Notes: generated by a model not told the origin, from the sequence alone. A DNA stretch of 64,000 bases from Chitinophaga solisilvae (GCF_009928525.1 NZ_JAABOK010000010.1:186001-250000), one strand, 5' to 3'; positions 44,014-53,648 are shown, counted from the first letter of the stretch. A program made the numbers and translations.

Positions 44014-44298
44014 TGTCAATGAATGATGTTGCCCGTACATCATTATAAATTTGAAAACCATGAGAATTTTTTAGGTGGATAACTCCGCCACACCTTCAAT
44101 TTTTTTACAGTAGTAACTTTCTGTTACGCGCTTACGTATAACACGCTGTGACGTTATACGTTGCCCGAAGCCGTAGCAGTGCTGCCTGTATCTTCACTCC
44201 CGTGTGCTGTTACTAAAACTGCTGCTGAGAAGCAATGTGAGTTGTATTGTCTTCTGAGCAAGGGAGGCTCTTATTGTTGCATGATTAAAAAACTTTGT
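44014..44298 (+). other. Long leader of the efflux operon
   Basis: The region before the adaptor gene holds a 4-codon reading frame (ATGAGAATTTTTTAG), a perfect 8-bp hairpin CGTATAAC/GTTATACG (44135-44160) and other short GC stems. No protein-coding gene is seen. In Bacteroidota such leaders can carry translational control, but no riboswitch class is recognised. Confidence 0.35.
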
Positions 44299-45474
44299 AT
44301 GAAACCATCGAAATCAATTTTCGCAAAATTGCCGGCAGGCTTGATTTATAGCGTTATCATCCTCGCAGTAATGTCTGGCTGCAGCACATCGCAGGCGCAT
44401 CAGGAAGCGCCGCAGGCACAGGCTTTACCTGTGATGAAAGTGAGTGCTGTACCCGCAACCACTTACCGTGAATACAGCGCCGCCCTGGAAGGCCGCACCA
44501 ACGTAGAGATACGCGCACAGGTAGAAGGTATACTCGATAAGATTTATGTTGACGAAGGCGCCTATGTAAAAGCCGGTCAGCCTTTATTTAAAATCAACGA
44601 CCGCGTATATACTTCTGCACAGAATAATGCCAGCGCTTCCCTGCAGGCTGCAAAAGCCAACCTGGAAAAGGCGCAGGTAGAAGTAGACAGGCTGACGCCG
44701 CTGGTAGCCAATAATGTAGTTAGCGATGTGCAGCTGAAAACCGCGCAGGCAGCTTACCAGGCCGCCAAGGCGCAGGTAGCACAGGCGCAGGCCCAGCTGG
44801 GCAGCACCGCCATCAACGTGGGGTACACGCTGATTACTGCTCCTGCAAACGGATACATTGGCCGCATCCCTTATAAGGTAGGTGCGCTGGTAGGAAGAGG
44901 AGAACCACAACCGCTGACATTATTATCTGATGTTACCGAAGTATATGCCTACTTCTCCATGAGTGAAGCAGACTTCCTGAAATTCAAGAATGAAACAGCC
45001 GGTAGCAGCATTGCCGAAAAAGTTAAACAACTGCCCAAAGTTGAACTGAAGCTGGCGGATAACAGCATTTATGCAGAGAAAGGAAGAATTGAAACCATGG
45101 AAGGCCAGTTTGATAAAACAATGGGCTCCGTGAGCTTCCGCGCTTCCTTCCCGAATACTGCAGGGCTGCTGCGCTCCGGCAATACCGGTAAGATCCGTAT
45201 TCCTGAACAGCTGACAGATGCTGTAGTAGTGCCTGCAGAGGCTACCTACGAAATGCAGGATAAAGTGATGGTGTTTGTAGTGGCTGACAGCAACAAGGTT
45301 GCGGGTGTGCCTATCAGCATCAGCGGTAAGAGCGGCTCTTATTACCTCGTAGATAAAGGCGTTAAAGCCGGTCAGCGTATCGTGTACTCTGGTCTTGGCC
45401 GTCTGCAGGATGGTGCTGTAATAGCTCCGCAGATGGTATCCCTGGACAGTCTGCTGAAAGTAAGACCTCTTTAA
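44299..45474 (+). CDS. RND efflux periplasmic adaptor (AcrA type)
   Basis: This 391-residue lipoprotein links the inner-membrane pump to the outer-membrane channel. The signal peptide ends in an SGC lipobox (AVMSGC, Cys about 28). Family parts are the lipoyl/hairpin region (about 65-200, VEIRAQVEGILDKIYVDEGAYVKAGQPLF and a coiled coil AQAAYQAAKAQVAQAQAQL), a beta-barrel and a membrane-proximal domain. The ATG at 44299 is chosen; an ATG at 44281 would add six residues, and the open frame back to a TTG at 44161 is not supported. It is the first gene of the three-gene pump operon. Confidence 0.92.
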   Translation: MKPSKSIFAKLPAGLIYSVIILAVMSGCSTSQAHQEAPQAQALPVMKVSAVPATTYREYSAALEGRTNVEIRAQVEGILDKIYVDEGAYVKAGQPLFKINDRVYTSAQNNASASLQAAKANLEKAQVEVDRLTPLVANNVVSDVQLKTAQAAYQAAKAQVAQAQAQLGSTAINVGYTLITAPANGYIGRIPYKVGALVGRGEPQPLTLLSDVTEVYAYFSMSEADFLKFKNETAGSSIAEKVKQLPKVELKLADNSIYAEKGRIETMEGQFDKTMGSVSFRASFPNTAGLLRSGNTGKIRIPEQLTDAVVVPAEATYEMQDKVMVFVVADSNKVAGVPISISGKSGSYYLVDKGVKAGQRIVYSGLGRLQDGAVIAPQMVSLDSLLKVRPL

Positions 45475-45608
45475 TGCTACGCTGCGCCTGTGCGGCGGAT
45501 GAGGTCCGCGCAGGAAGAATCGTATAGGCGGCAGCGTTAATACTGCCGCTGCAGCGCTAACTTCTATTACGTCATCTGAAAAGATGGTGATTAAATTCTA
45601 TTGCTTTT

Positions 45609-48600
45609 ATGTTTAGAAAATTTATAGAACGGCCCGTACTGGCTACCGTTATATCCATCATCCTGGTTCTGTTGGGAATACTGGCGCTCGTAACGCTTCC
45701 CATGAGCCAATTTCCGGAGATCGCGCCACCGAGCGTATCGGTAACAGCGACCTATCCGGGCGCCAACGCCGAAGTGGTAGCACGTTCCGTAGCTACCCCG
45801 CTGGAAGAAGCCGTGAACGGGGTGGAGAACATGACCTACATGACCTCCAACTCCAATAACGACGGTTCCATGACGCTGAACATCTACTTCCGGCTCGGCA
45901 CCGACCCGGACCTGGCAGCGGTGAACGTACAGAACCGCGTGGCAAAAGCTACCAGCCAGCTGCCGGCAGAGGTAATACAGGCAGGTATCAGCACCCAGAA
46001 AGTACAGAACAGTATGATTATGGTGGTAGGCCTGACCAGTGATAAAGACGAATATGATGAAACCTTCCTGCAGAACTATGCGAAAATCAATATCGTACCG
46101 GAACTGCAACGTGTTAAAGGCGTAGGACAGGCTTCCGTATTCGGTGTGAAAGACTATTCCATGCGTATCTGGCTGATGCCTGACAGGCTTACAGCCTTTA
46201 ACATGTCTCCGCAGGAAGTACTCGGCGCCATCCGTGAACAGAACCTGGAAGCGGCTCCCGGCCGTTTCGGTGAAAGCAGCAAGGAAGCGTTTGAGTATGT
46301 AATCAAATACAAAGGCAAGCTGAACAAAGGGCAGCAGTATGAAGACATCATCCTGCGCGCCAATGCAGATGGTTCTGTATTGCGCCTGAAAGACGTAGCC
46401 CGCGTGGAATTCGGTTCCTTCAGCTATGGCAGCTACACCAAAATTGACGGTAAGTATGGTATTGGTATCGCTATCAACCAGACAGCCGGCTCCAATGCGA
46501 ATGAGATACAGGTACAGATCAATGACCTGATGAAAAAGGCCGCGAAGGCATTCCCTACCGGTATCAAACAGTTCAATATCTACAGTACCAAAAAATTCCT
46601 GGATGAATCTATCTACCAGGTAAAACATACACTGGTTATCGCGTTCCTGCTGGTGTTCCTGGTGGTATACATCTTCCTGCAGGATTTCCGGTCTACGCTG
46701 ATCCCTGCGATAGCCGTACCGGTTGCGATTGTGGGTACCTTCTTCTTTATGAAGCTCTTCGGATTCTCCATCAACCTGCTCACGCTGTTTGCGTTGGTGC
46801 TGGCCATCGGTATCGTGGTGGATGACGCCATCGTGGTGGTGGAAGCGGTACACCTGAAGATGGAGAAGGGGGCTAATCCGCGTAACGCTACCTTATCGTC
46901 CATGCAGGAAATTTCAGGTGCGATCATCTCCATTACCCTGGTAATGGCGGCAGTGTTTGTTCCGGTTGGTTTCATGGAAGGTCCGGCAGGTGTGTTCTAT
47001 CGCCAGTTCGCCTTTACCATGGCCATCGCCATTCTGATTTCCGCGTTGAACGCGTTGACACTGAGTCCGGCTTTATGTGCGCTGATATTGAAAAATCACC
47101 ACGTGCATGATGCTAACGGCAACGGACATACGGAGCCTAAAAAAGGATATGTGAAACGTTTCTTCTCCGCTTTCAATACAGGCTTCAATGCCATGACGGA
47201 TAAGTATTCCCATACTATTCAGTTCCTCATCAAACGTAAATGGATCACCATCGGTATGCTGCTGATTATCACGCTGGCAACTGTATGGATGATGCGCAGA
47301 ACGCCGGCCGGCTTTATTCCTACCGAGGACCAGGGCTTTGCAGTGTATGCGGTAACTATGCCTCCGGGATCGTCTCTGGACCGTACCCGCGGCGTGATGG
47401 AAAAAGTAGCCAAGATAGTTGAGTCCAAAGGCTTCACCGCCTCCAACTTCAGCCTGTCAGGTTACAACTTCCTCGCCAACTCCAGCAGTGCTTCTTCCGG
47501 TGTGGGTTTCATCAACCTGAAAGATCATGCTGAGCGTGGAAAAGTGAAAGATGTGAATGCGCTGATAGGAGAGATCCAGGCAGAACTGGGTGCTATTCCG
47601 GATGCAAGTATCTTCCTGTTCCAGATGCCTACCGTACCTGGTTTCAGTAACGTAGCAGGTTTCGAAATGGTGTTGCAGGACCGTACCAACGGTTCGCTGG
47701 ATAATCTGGCAGGAACAGCGTATGGTTTCATCGGCGAGCTGATGAAGCGTAAGGAAATAGCCTTTGCGTTTACCACTTTCAACAATGGTCATCCGCAGTA
47801 TGAAATTGAAATAGACGACCGTAAAGCCAAACAGCTGGGTATCGCTGTCAGCGATATCCTCACCACCATGCAGGTGTATTATGGTAGTATGTTTGCCTCT
47901 GACTTTAACAGGTTTGGTAAATACTACAGGGTGATTGTACAGGCAGAAGCCAATCAGCGTAAAGACCCTGCTTCCATGGAAGGTGTGTATGTGAAGAACC
48001 AGCACGGTGAAATGGTGCCTATCAGCACGGTGGTATCGCTGAAGAAAGTGTACGGTCCGGAAACCGTAACACGTAACAATCTGTTCAATGCCGTAACCAT
48101 CAATGGTCAGGCTAAGCCGGGCTTCAGTAGCGGTGATGCCATCAAAGCGGTGGAAGAAACAGCAGCGCAGTATCTGCCGAGAGGATATGGTTACGAGTGG
48201 GTGGGTATGAGTAAGGAAGAGATCAGCGCCGGTAATCAGGCGATTATCATCTTCACGCTCTGTCTGATCTTCGTATACTTCCTGCTGGCAGCGCAATACG
48301 AAAGTTATATCCTGCCGCTGGCAGTAATTCTGTCTATCCCGCTGGGTATCTTCGGTGTGTTTGTGTTCATCAACCTGTTTGGTATAGAAAACAATATCTA
48401 TGTGCAGGTAGGTCTGATCATGCTGATCGGTTTGCTGGCCAAGAACGCGATTCTGATTGTGGAGTATGCCGTACAGCGCAGACGCAGCGGTATGAGCCTG
48501 GTAGGTTCTGCTATCCGTGCTTCCCGTCAGCGTTTACGTCCTATCCTGATGACCTCCTTTGCCTTTATCGTAGGGTTGTTACCGTTAATGTGGGCAACAG

Positions 48601-48785
48601 GATCATCTGCGCTGGGTAATAAATCTATCAGTACCGGTGCTGCCGGTGGTATGCTGACCGGGGTAATACTGGGGGTGTTTGTGATACCGGTGTTGTTTGT
48701 GATCTTCCAGTACCTGCAGGAAAAAGTGAGCCGGAAGCCGGTGTTTGTAGAAGAACATGCAGAGGAAGGCGCACTGGTGCACTAA
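45609..48785 (+). CDS. RND efflux inner-membrane transporter (AcrB type, HAE1)
   Basis: This 1058-residue proton-driven drug exporter has the 12-helix RND layout with two large periplasmic loops. The proton-relay aspartates are in LAIGIVVDDAIVVVEAV (helix 4), and the relay lysine is in GLLAKNAILIVEYA (helix 10). The N-terminus MFRKFIERPVLATVISIILV is typical of the hydrophobe/amphiphile class. It starts 134 bp after the adaptor gene, the gap holding a GCGGCAG/CTGCCGC hairpin. Substrates are likely dyes, detergents or antibiotics. Confidence 0.95.
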   Translation: MFRKFIERPVLATVISIILVLLGILALVTLPMSQFPEIAPPSVSVTATYPGANAEVVARSVATPLEEAVNGVENMTYMTSNSNNDGSMTLNIYFRLGTDPDLAAVNVQNRVAKATSQLPAEVIQAGISTQKVQNSMIMVVGLTSDKDEYDETFLQNYAKINIVPELQRVKGVGQASVFGVKDYSMRIWLMPDRLTAFNMSPQEVLGAIREQNLEAAPGRFGESSKEAFEYVIKYKGKLNKGQQYEDIILRANADGSVLRLKDVARVEFGSFSYGSYTKIDGKYGIGIAINQTAGSNANEIQVQINDLMKKAAKAFPTGIKQFNIYSTKKFLDESIYQVKHTLVIAFLLVFLVVYIFLQDFRSTLIPAIAVPVAIVGTFFFMKLFGFSINLLTLFALVLAIGIVVDDAIVVVEAVHLKMEKGANPRNATLSSMQEISGAIISITLVMAAVFVPVGFMEGPAGVFYRQFAFTMAIAILISALNALTLSPALCALILKNHHVHDANGNGHTEPKKGYVKRFFSAFNTGFNAMTDKYSHTIQFLIKRKWITIGMLLIITLATVWMMRRTPAGFIPTEDQGFAVYAVTMPPGSSLDRTRGVMEKVAKIVESKGFTASNFSLSGYNFLANSSSASSGVGFINLKDHAERGKVKDVNALIGEIQAELGAIPDASIFLFQMPTVPGFSNVAGFEMVLQDRTNGSLDNLAGTAYGFIGELMKRKEIAFAFTTFNNGHPQYEIEIDDRKAKQLGIAVSDILTTMQVYYGSMFASDFNRFGKYYRVIVQAEANQRKDPASMEGVYVKNQHGEMVPISTVVSLKKVYGPETVTRNNLFNAVTINGQAKPGFSSGDAIKAVEETAAQYLPRGYGYEWVGMSKEEISAGNQAIIIFTLCLIFVYFLLAAQYESYILPLAVILSIPLGIFGVFVFINLFGIENNIYVQVGLIMLIGLLAKNAILIVEYAVQRRRSGMSLVGSAIRASRQRLRPILMTSFAFIVGLLPLMWATGSSALGNKSISTGAAGGMLTGVILGVFVIPVLFVIFQYLQEKVSRKPVFVEEHAEEGALVH

Positions 48786-48827
48786 GGCAGCGAAATATTT
48801 CTATTATCAGAATCAGAAAAAAGACAA

Positions 48828-50240
48828 ATGAAAACTAGATCTCACTCATTTATATTTTTGTTGTTGTCCTTAGTTGTAGGGTTAGCAGCTTGCCGGGTTG
48901 GCCGTAATTACGAGCGGCCTCCGGTGGTGCTTCCCGCGCAATTTGGCACTGCTGCGCCTTCAGACAGCAGTATTGCAAAAGTTGAATGGAATAAATTTTT
49001 TACGGACGCCACCTTACAGGAGCTGATCGGCAAAGCCCTCAGCGGCAACTATGACCTGCAGCTGGCGGTAAAACGCGTAGAGGCGTCACAGGCTTACCTG
49101 AAGCAGGCCAAAGCGGCATGGCTGCCGGCATTTAACGCGCAGGCTTCCGCCAATACCAACTTCCCTTCCAAGAAAAGTTTTACCGGGATGAACATGTCCC
49201 AGTTCAACTTCGGCGATCACATCGAAGATTTCAACCTGGGTGTGAATATGTCATGGGAGATTGATATATGGGGTAAGATCCGCCGCCAGAAAGAAGCGGC
49301 GCTGGCTACCTACCTGCAGACCTACGAAGCGCAGCATGCTGTGCAGACCAGCCTGGTATCGGCCATTGCCAACGGTTATTTCAACCTGTTGATGCTGGAT
49401 AACCAGCTGACGGTTGCCAGACGTAACGTAGCGCTGAGCGATACCATTGTGAAGATGATCGGTTTGCAGAAGACAGCCGGCGAAGTAACTGAGCTGGCCG
49501 TGCAGCAGGCTGTTTCCCAGAAGCAGACAGCCGAGCTGCTGATTCCGCAGCTGGAGCAGGGTATTGCCATCCAGGAAAATGCGATCCGTATCCTCACCGG
49601 CGACCTGCCGGGCCCGATCAGCAGAAACCGTTCCCTGCATGATTTCCAGGTAAGTGATTCACTGCCCACCGGTATTCCGGTAGCAATGGTGAGCCGCCGC
49701 CCGGATGTCAGGGCCACAGAAATGGGACTGGTAGCAGCCAACGCCCAGGTAGGCGTAGCGCAGGCCAGTATGTACCCGACACTGAATATCACCGCCAGCG
49801 GTGGCGCTAACGCCTTCAAGGCGAGCAACTGGTTCTCGCTGCCGGCATCCTTGTTCGGAACAGCAGCCGGTAGCCTTGCCCAGCCTATCTTCCAGCGCCG
49901 TGCGCTGAAGACCAGCCTGGAAGTAGCGAAGATACAGCGCGAACAGGCTGTCATCCAATTCAGACAAGCCACGCTGAATGCGGTAGGCGAAGTCAGCGAT
50001 GCCCTGGTAAAGCTGGATAAACTCAAATCCCAGCAGCAGATAGCCGGTGAACAGGTAAACACCACGCAGCTGGCCGTAAAGCAGGCGCAGATGCTGTTTC
50101 GCAGCGGTATGGCCACCTATCTCGAAGTGATTACCGCACAGTCACGTGCCCTCCAGGCCGAACTGGGACAGTCTGAAATCGACCGTCAGCGCCTGAGCGC
50201 TATGGTAGACCTGTACCGTTCACTGGGCGGAGGACTGTAG
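48828..50240 (+). CDS. Outer-membrane efflux channel (OprM/NodT family)
   Basis: This 470-residue lipoprotein forms the outer-membrane tunnel of the pump. The signal ends in a LAAC lipobox (Cys about 22), followed by YERPPVVLPAQFG and two repeats of the TolC-type four-helix motif (for example LQELIGKALSGNYDLQLAVKRVE and VSRRPDVRATEMGLVAANAQVGVAQA). It follows the pump gene after 42 bp in the same operon. The long hairpin at 50311-50469 comes after it. Confidence 0.94.
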   Translation: MKTRSHSFIFLLLSLVVGLAACRVGRNYERPPVVLPAQFGTAAPSDSSIAKVEWNKFFTDATLQELIGKALSGNYDLQLAVKRVEASQAYLKQAKAAWLPAFNAQASANTNFPSKKSFTGMNMSQFNFGDHIEDFNLGVNMSWEIDIWGKIRRQKEAALATYLQTYEAQHAVQTSLVSAIANGYFNLLMLDNQLTVARRNVALSDTIVKMIGLQKTAGEVTELAVQQAVSQKQTAELLIPQLEQGIAIQENAIRILTGDLPGPISRNRSLHDFQVSDSLPTGIPVAMVSRRPDVRATEMGLVAANAQVGVAQASMYPTLNITASGGANAFKASNWFSLPASLFGTAAGSLAQPIFQRRALKTSLEVAKIQREQAVIQFRQATLNAVGEVSDALVKLDKLKSQQQIAGEQVNTTQLAVKQAQMLFRSGMATYLEVITAQSRALQAELGQSEIDRQRLSAMVDLYRSLGGGL

Positions 50241-50310
50241 GAGAAGATATAAGAATCAACAGAAGAGCAGAGAATAACCGGAATAGTAAGTACAACAATA
50301 GAGGAAAGAG

Positions 50311-50469
50311 CCCGCCGGATGGGAGACTTTTTTATTTTTTTATGTAGTTATTTGAGATTTTGTTCCTGATTAATATCCTTTCAGGACCTAAAAATCGGAA
50401 GAGATAATGATCAGGAACAAAATCTCAAATAACTACATAAAAAAATAACTAAATCCCCCATCCGGCGGG
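50311..50469. repeat. Long inverted repeat, ATTTGAGATT family, with GC-rich outer stem
   Basis: Two 60-nt arms (50311-50370 and 50410-50469) pair with about four mismatches. The outermost 13 bp are CCCGCCGGATGGG and its complement. A T-rich segment, then TAGTTATTTGAGATTTTG, forms the inner part; the loop is 39 nt. The outer GC stem followed by TTTCTTT looks like the terminator of the efflux operon, with the family motif nested inside it. Confidence 0.85.
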
Positions 50470-50519
50470 TTTCTTTATGGCATGATGGGAAAAAATTTTT
50501 TTATTTGAGTTTCATGTTA

Positions 50520-50527
50520 TACATTTG
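50520..50527 (+). promoter_or_regulatory. Promoter -7 box of tRNA-Ser
   Basis: TACATTTG matches TAnnTTTG and would place the transcription start within a few bases of the tRNA 5' end. No TTTG at the normal -33 distance is seen; one at 50504-50507 is too close. Confidence 0.45.
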
Positions 50528-50536
50528 CGCTCCATT

Positions 50537-50621
50537 GGAGAGTTGGCAGAGCGGTCGATTGCGGCAGTCTTGAAAACTGTTGACTGTAACAGGTCCCGGG
50601 GTTCGAATCCCTGACTCTCCG
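50537..50621 (+). tRNA. tRNA-Ser (anticodon TGA)
   Basis: This 85-nt class II tRNA has acceptor stem GGAGAGT/ACTCTCC, anticodon arm GCAGT-CTTGAAA-ACTG with TGA, a long variable arm (TGACTGTAACAGGTC region) and T arm CGGGG-TTCGAAT-CCCTG. The discriminator is G, as expected for serine. CCA is not encoded. Confidence 0.97.
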
Positions 50622-50632
50622 CAGAAAGAAAT

Positions 50633-50667
50633 AAAAAAGCCTTCGGATATTGTCCGGAGGCTTTTTT
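50633..50667 (+). terminator. Terminator of tRNA-Ser
   Basis: AAAAAAGCCTTCGGA pairs with TCCGGAGGCTTTTTT (one G-T pair) around a 5-nt loop. The stem ends in a T-run and lies 12 bp after the tRNA. Confidence 0.9.
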
Positions 50668-50746
50668 ATTTATAGCATTATGGAATTGGGAACCCTGTTT
50701 GCTGGCTGTTTGAGAGCGCTGAACGCAGGAACCAAATATTACCGGA

Positions 50747-51655
50747 TCAATTAAAAGACTGCCGGAATTCCAGCGGAGAAACAGCCGTACGGTTTTTGAA
50801 CAAACGATTAAAAGATTGCGGATGTTCAAAACCTAAATAATAAGCAATTTCTGATACTGACATGCCTGTAGTAGAAAGCAGTTCTTTCGCTTTTTCGATG
50901 ATCCGGTACTGAATATGTTGTTGGGTAGTTTGTCCGGTTTGTACGCGCAGCATATCACTCAGATAATTGGGGCTTAAATGCAATTCATTTGCCACCGATT
51001 GTACGCTCGGAATTCCTGCTTTACTCAGGAAGTCACTCCTGAAATATTCATCCAATAAAGTTTCCAGCCTGGTTAATAGGTCGCTGTTGGATTTCTTCCT
51101 GGTGAGAAACTGGCGGTTGTAAAAACGGTCGCAGTATTTTAACAGTAATTCGATATTAGATATCACGAGATCTTGTGTAAAAGCGTCCATATTGGTATTG
51201 ATCTCCCGCTTTATATTGGAAAAAATATCGGTTACGGATTGTTCTTCCTGTTCGGAAAGAAATAATGCTTCATTCACATTGTAAGAAAAGTATCCGTATT
51301 TTTTTATAGTTGCCGCGAGTGGGTAGCTGTGTAGAAAATCCTGATGAAACACGAGTACACTGCCTTTTACACCTTCCAGTAAAGGGTCTTCAAAACTCAT
51401 TACCTGTTGCGGAGCGGTAAAGTACATCATGCCGTCATTAAAATCATAGACCTGCTGCCCGTACTTAAATTTTCCGGTGCATTCTTCTTTGATGGCAATG
51501 CCATAAAAATCAGTGATAACAGGCGTTTTCAACAATCCGGGTTCAATCCTGATATCTGTAAAGTCAAAAATACTAATGACCGGGTTGGCCGTTTTTTTCA
51601 GTTCTAAGAACTGATGCAGCATGGTGATGGAAGATATTTTTACCGGTGTATTCAT
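50747..51655 (-). CDS. AraC-family transcriptional regulator
   Basis: This 302-residue regulator has an N-terminal sensor half (about 15-170) and a C-terminal double helix-turn-helix (about 205-300, VQSVANELHLSPNYLSDMLRVQTG and EIAYYLGFEHPQSFNRLFKNRTAVSP). Its ATG overlaps the stop of the upstream epimerase-like gene by 4 bp, so the two are translationally coupled. This type of AraC protein often controls the oxidoreductase encoded beside it. Confidence 0.9.
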   Translation of the reverse strand: MNTPVKISSITMLHQFLELKKTANPVISIFDFTDIRIEPGLLKTPVITDFYGIAIKEECTGKFKYGQQVYDFNDGMMYFTAPQQVMSFEDPLLEGVKGSVLVFHQDFLHSYPLAATIKKYGYFSYNVNEALFLSEQEEQSVTDIFSNIKREINTNMDAFTQDLVISNIELLLKYCDRFYNRQFLTRKKSNSDLLTRLETLLDEYFRSDFLSKAGIPSVQSVANELHLSPNYLSDMLRVQTGQTTQQHIQYRIIEKAKELLSTTGMSVSEIAYYLGFEHPQSFNRLFKNRTAVSPLEFRQSFN

Positions 51656-52587
51656 GCCTTTATATTGTGTTCGTTTTTAATGGCTGCAATTCCTTGCCTA
51701 TAGGTGGTTACCTGAAATGCAGGGAAACGTTTTCTGAATTTTGAATCGTCAAAAATATTGTCGTGCTTATATCTGGGTAGTAATTCCTGCAGCTCTTTTA
51801 CTTTTGTGTTGAATAATGCTGCTATTGTAAAGAAGGTTTCAGGCACAACGGTATACTTCAGTTCTCTGCTATAAATGTCCGCAGCTAAGGCAATGAATTC
51901 TTTGTAAGTAAGATGACTATCGTCTACCGGTAAATGCCAGGTCTGGCCAAAAGCTTCAGGAGTATTGCCGATTAAGGCCGTTGCCCGGCTTGCATCGGGT
52001 GTCCAGATCAGACTTCTCTTTTTGTCCGCTCTAACCGGTACTTTCAGCCTTTTATCAGCTTTGATGTTATTAAAAACAAAAGTGTTGGTAATACTCTGTG
52101 TTTTTCCCGGACCATAAAATTCCGGAGCGCGGCAGATTACGGCTTCCAGTTCCCCGGACTGCATTTCCTTCAGTACCATTTCTGCCATTTGTTTTCTCAC
52201 CCGCCCTTTTCTGCCAACGGGTTCAAAAACCGTTTCTTCATTAAGTATGCGTTCATCCTGCGGATACATATAGGTGTTGTCAAAAAAGACCAGCCTGGTT
52301 CCGTTGATCTTACAGGCATCAATAACATTTTGCAGAATAAGCGGAAACTGCTGTTCCCATAAATCCGAACTGATGGGCAATCCCAGCGTGAAATAAGCTG
52401 TCTCGCTACCTTTTACGGCTTCGATAGCTTTTTCCCTGATGGATAAATCTGCTGAAAATACCTCATCTGTATCATTTATTTTTGTGGCCTTCCGGCTTAC
52501 AATTCTGATACCGGAAGTGAAATTTCTTTTTAATTCCCTTGCAAGTTCTTCGCCAATCTGGCCATTGGCGCCTAAAATTGTCTGCAT
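51652..52587 (-). CDS. NAD-dependent epimerase/reductase-like protein (extended SDR)
   Basis: This 311-residue Rossmann-fold protein has the N-terminal NAD(P)-binding motif GANGQIGEELA (6-16), the FFDNTYMYPQ segment (about 103-112, with a Tyr in the active-site region) and AVICRAPEFYGPG typical of extended short-chain dehydrogenases. The usual YxxxK pair is not evident, so catalytic competence is uncertain. It is the middle gene of a cluster: acetoacetate-decarboxylase-like protein, this gene, AraC regulator. Confidence 0.8.
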   Translation of the reverse strand: MQTILGANGQIGEELARELKRNFTSGIRIVSRKATKINDTDEVFSADLSIREKAIEAVKGSETAYFTLGLPISSDLWEQQFPLILQNVIDACKINGTRLVFFDNTYMYPQDERILNEETVFEPVGRKGRVRKQMAEMVLKEMQSGELEAVICRAPEFYGPGKTQSITNTFVFNNIKADKRLKVPVRADKKRSLIWTPDASRATALIGNTPEAFGQTWHLPVDDSHLTYKEFIALAADIYSRELKYTVVPETFFTIAALFNTKVKELQELLPRYKHDNIFDDSKFRKRFPAFQVTTYRQGIAAIKNEHNIKA

Positions 52588-52637
52588 AATACCATAGTTT
52601 TATTTCATCCTCTTCTGAAGCAGTTTGTCAGATGTCA

Positions 52638-53648
52638 TTATTTCCTTTTGTCCTTTACCAGTTCAGGAGTATACAATGCTAACTGAAATTCAGGCTGGTA
52701 TTCATAACGGATCATTTTACCTAAATTTAAGGATTTTATGAACGTTGATAAAGGACCGTTGCCCAATTGAAGTTTAAAGTTGCTTTTCCTTTTACTGCCG
52801 GCTTTTTGAAGAGCACGCGTATCTGAATAGCCGTGTGTCAGCTCTCCTTTTGTGTTTTGATTGATAAAATTGGTGCGGACAATAGCAACTTTGGTGGCGG
52901 AAACATCCAGTTTGTTTCCTGTTATGGTAAAATCCGGATTGCCGGTTTCATCATAAAAATGGAATGTCAGATGGTCTTTATTATCCAGGTAGTCGATAGG
53001 AATGACCCATTTAGGCAGGTTGTAACCCAGTACACCACGCACTCTTCCCAATTCTGAATCGAGGGGCAGTTTTACCACATATCCCCAGAGATTTTTTTCT
53101 TTCAGTTCTCCCAGTAAAGAGAAGATACCCCGGTTGGGTTTATCCGGCTTACCTGTTATGATGGAGATAGATAATTCGTTGTAGGCATCGTTATCGCAAT
53201 AATGGTAGCGGTAGGCGGTGATGGCGATAAGCCCGCGGCCCGGCATAATGGAAATTGGTTTGACAAGATCCCGGACTGCCGCAGGGATCAACTCTTTCAG
53301 GCGCTTCATATCTGCCGTGTAAATGGCCGTAATACTGCTGTTGCTATAATAGAAATTAGGAGAATAGGTAGTAAAGCCTGCTTCTTTTTTCTGTTTCTGA
53401 ATAGTTTTGAACCAGCTGAGGTCAATATCAGGTCTTTCTGCTGCAATTACCGAAAGGGGAGGATTGGAACGAAACCGGTCGTATAAACCGCCTTTCAGCA
53501 CAGGTACAGGATGTCCTGCAAGGTCAATCATCACCTGGTTCCTGCTAATGGTATCTGATATAAAACCGGCAGGACCAGCAGGCGCATTGTTTTTACCGGA
53601 ATACATGCAGATGTGTGTTACGATGATGAAGGTTTTGATAATACTCAT
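52638..53648 (-). CDS. Acetoacetate decarboxylase-family protein
   Basis: This 336-residue protein resembles the acetoacetate-decarboxylase (ADC) superfamily over about residues 75-330, with LVKPISIMPGRGLIAITAYRYHY, YNELSISIITG and RGVLGYNLPKWVIPIDY. A hydrophobic N-terminus (about 3-20) may be a signal peptide. The catalytic Lys of true ADC is not certain here, so the activity may be hydrolase- or aldolase-like. It lies 50 bp upstream of the epimerase-like gene and shares its strand, so they are probably one operon. Confidence 0.75.
   Translation of the reverse strand: MSIIKTFIIVTHICMYSGKNNAPAGPAGFISDTISRNQVMIDLAGHPVPVLKGGLYDRFRSNPPLSVIAAERPDIDLSWFKTIQKQKKEAGFTTYSPNFYYSNSSITAIYTADMKRLKELIPAAVRDLVKPISIMPGRGLIAITAYRYHYCDNDAYNELSISIITGKPDKPNRGIFSLLGELKEKNLWGYVVKLPLDSELGRVRGVLGYNLPKWVIPIDYLDNKDHLTFHFYDETGNPDFTITGNKLDVSATKVAIVRTNFINQNTKGELTHGYSDTRALQKAGSKRKSNFKLQLGNGPLSTFIKSLNLGKMIRYEYQPEFQLALYTPELVKDKRK

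Noticed and set aside
45591..46853. 420-codon open frame on the minus strand inside the RND pump gene
   Set aside because: It is antisense to a well-conserved AcrB-type protein. The translation is rich in His, Gln and Tyr with no domain, as expected of a shadow frame.
50512..50829. 105-codon minus-strand frame over tRNA-Ser
   Set aside because: It runs through a certain tRNA and its terminator; such frames over tRNAs are a common annotation artefact.
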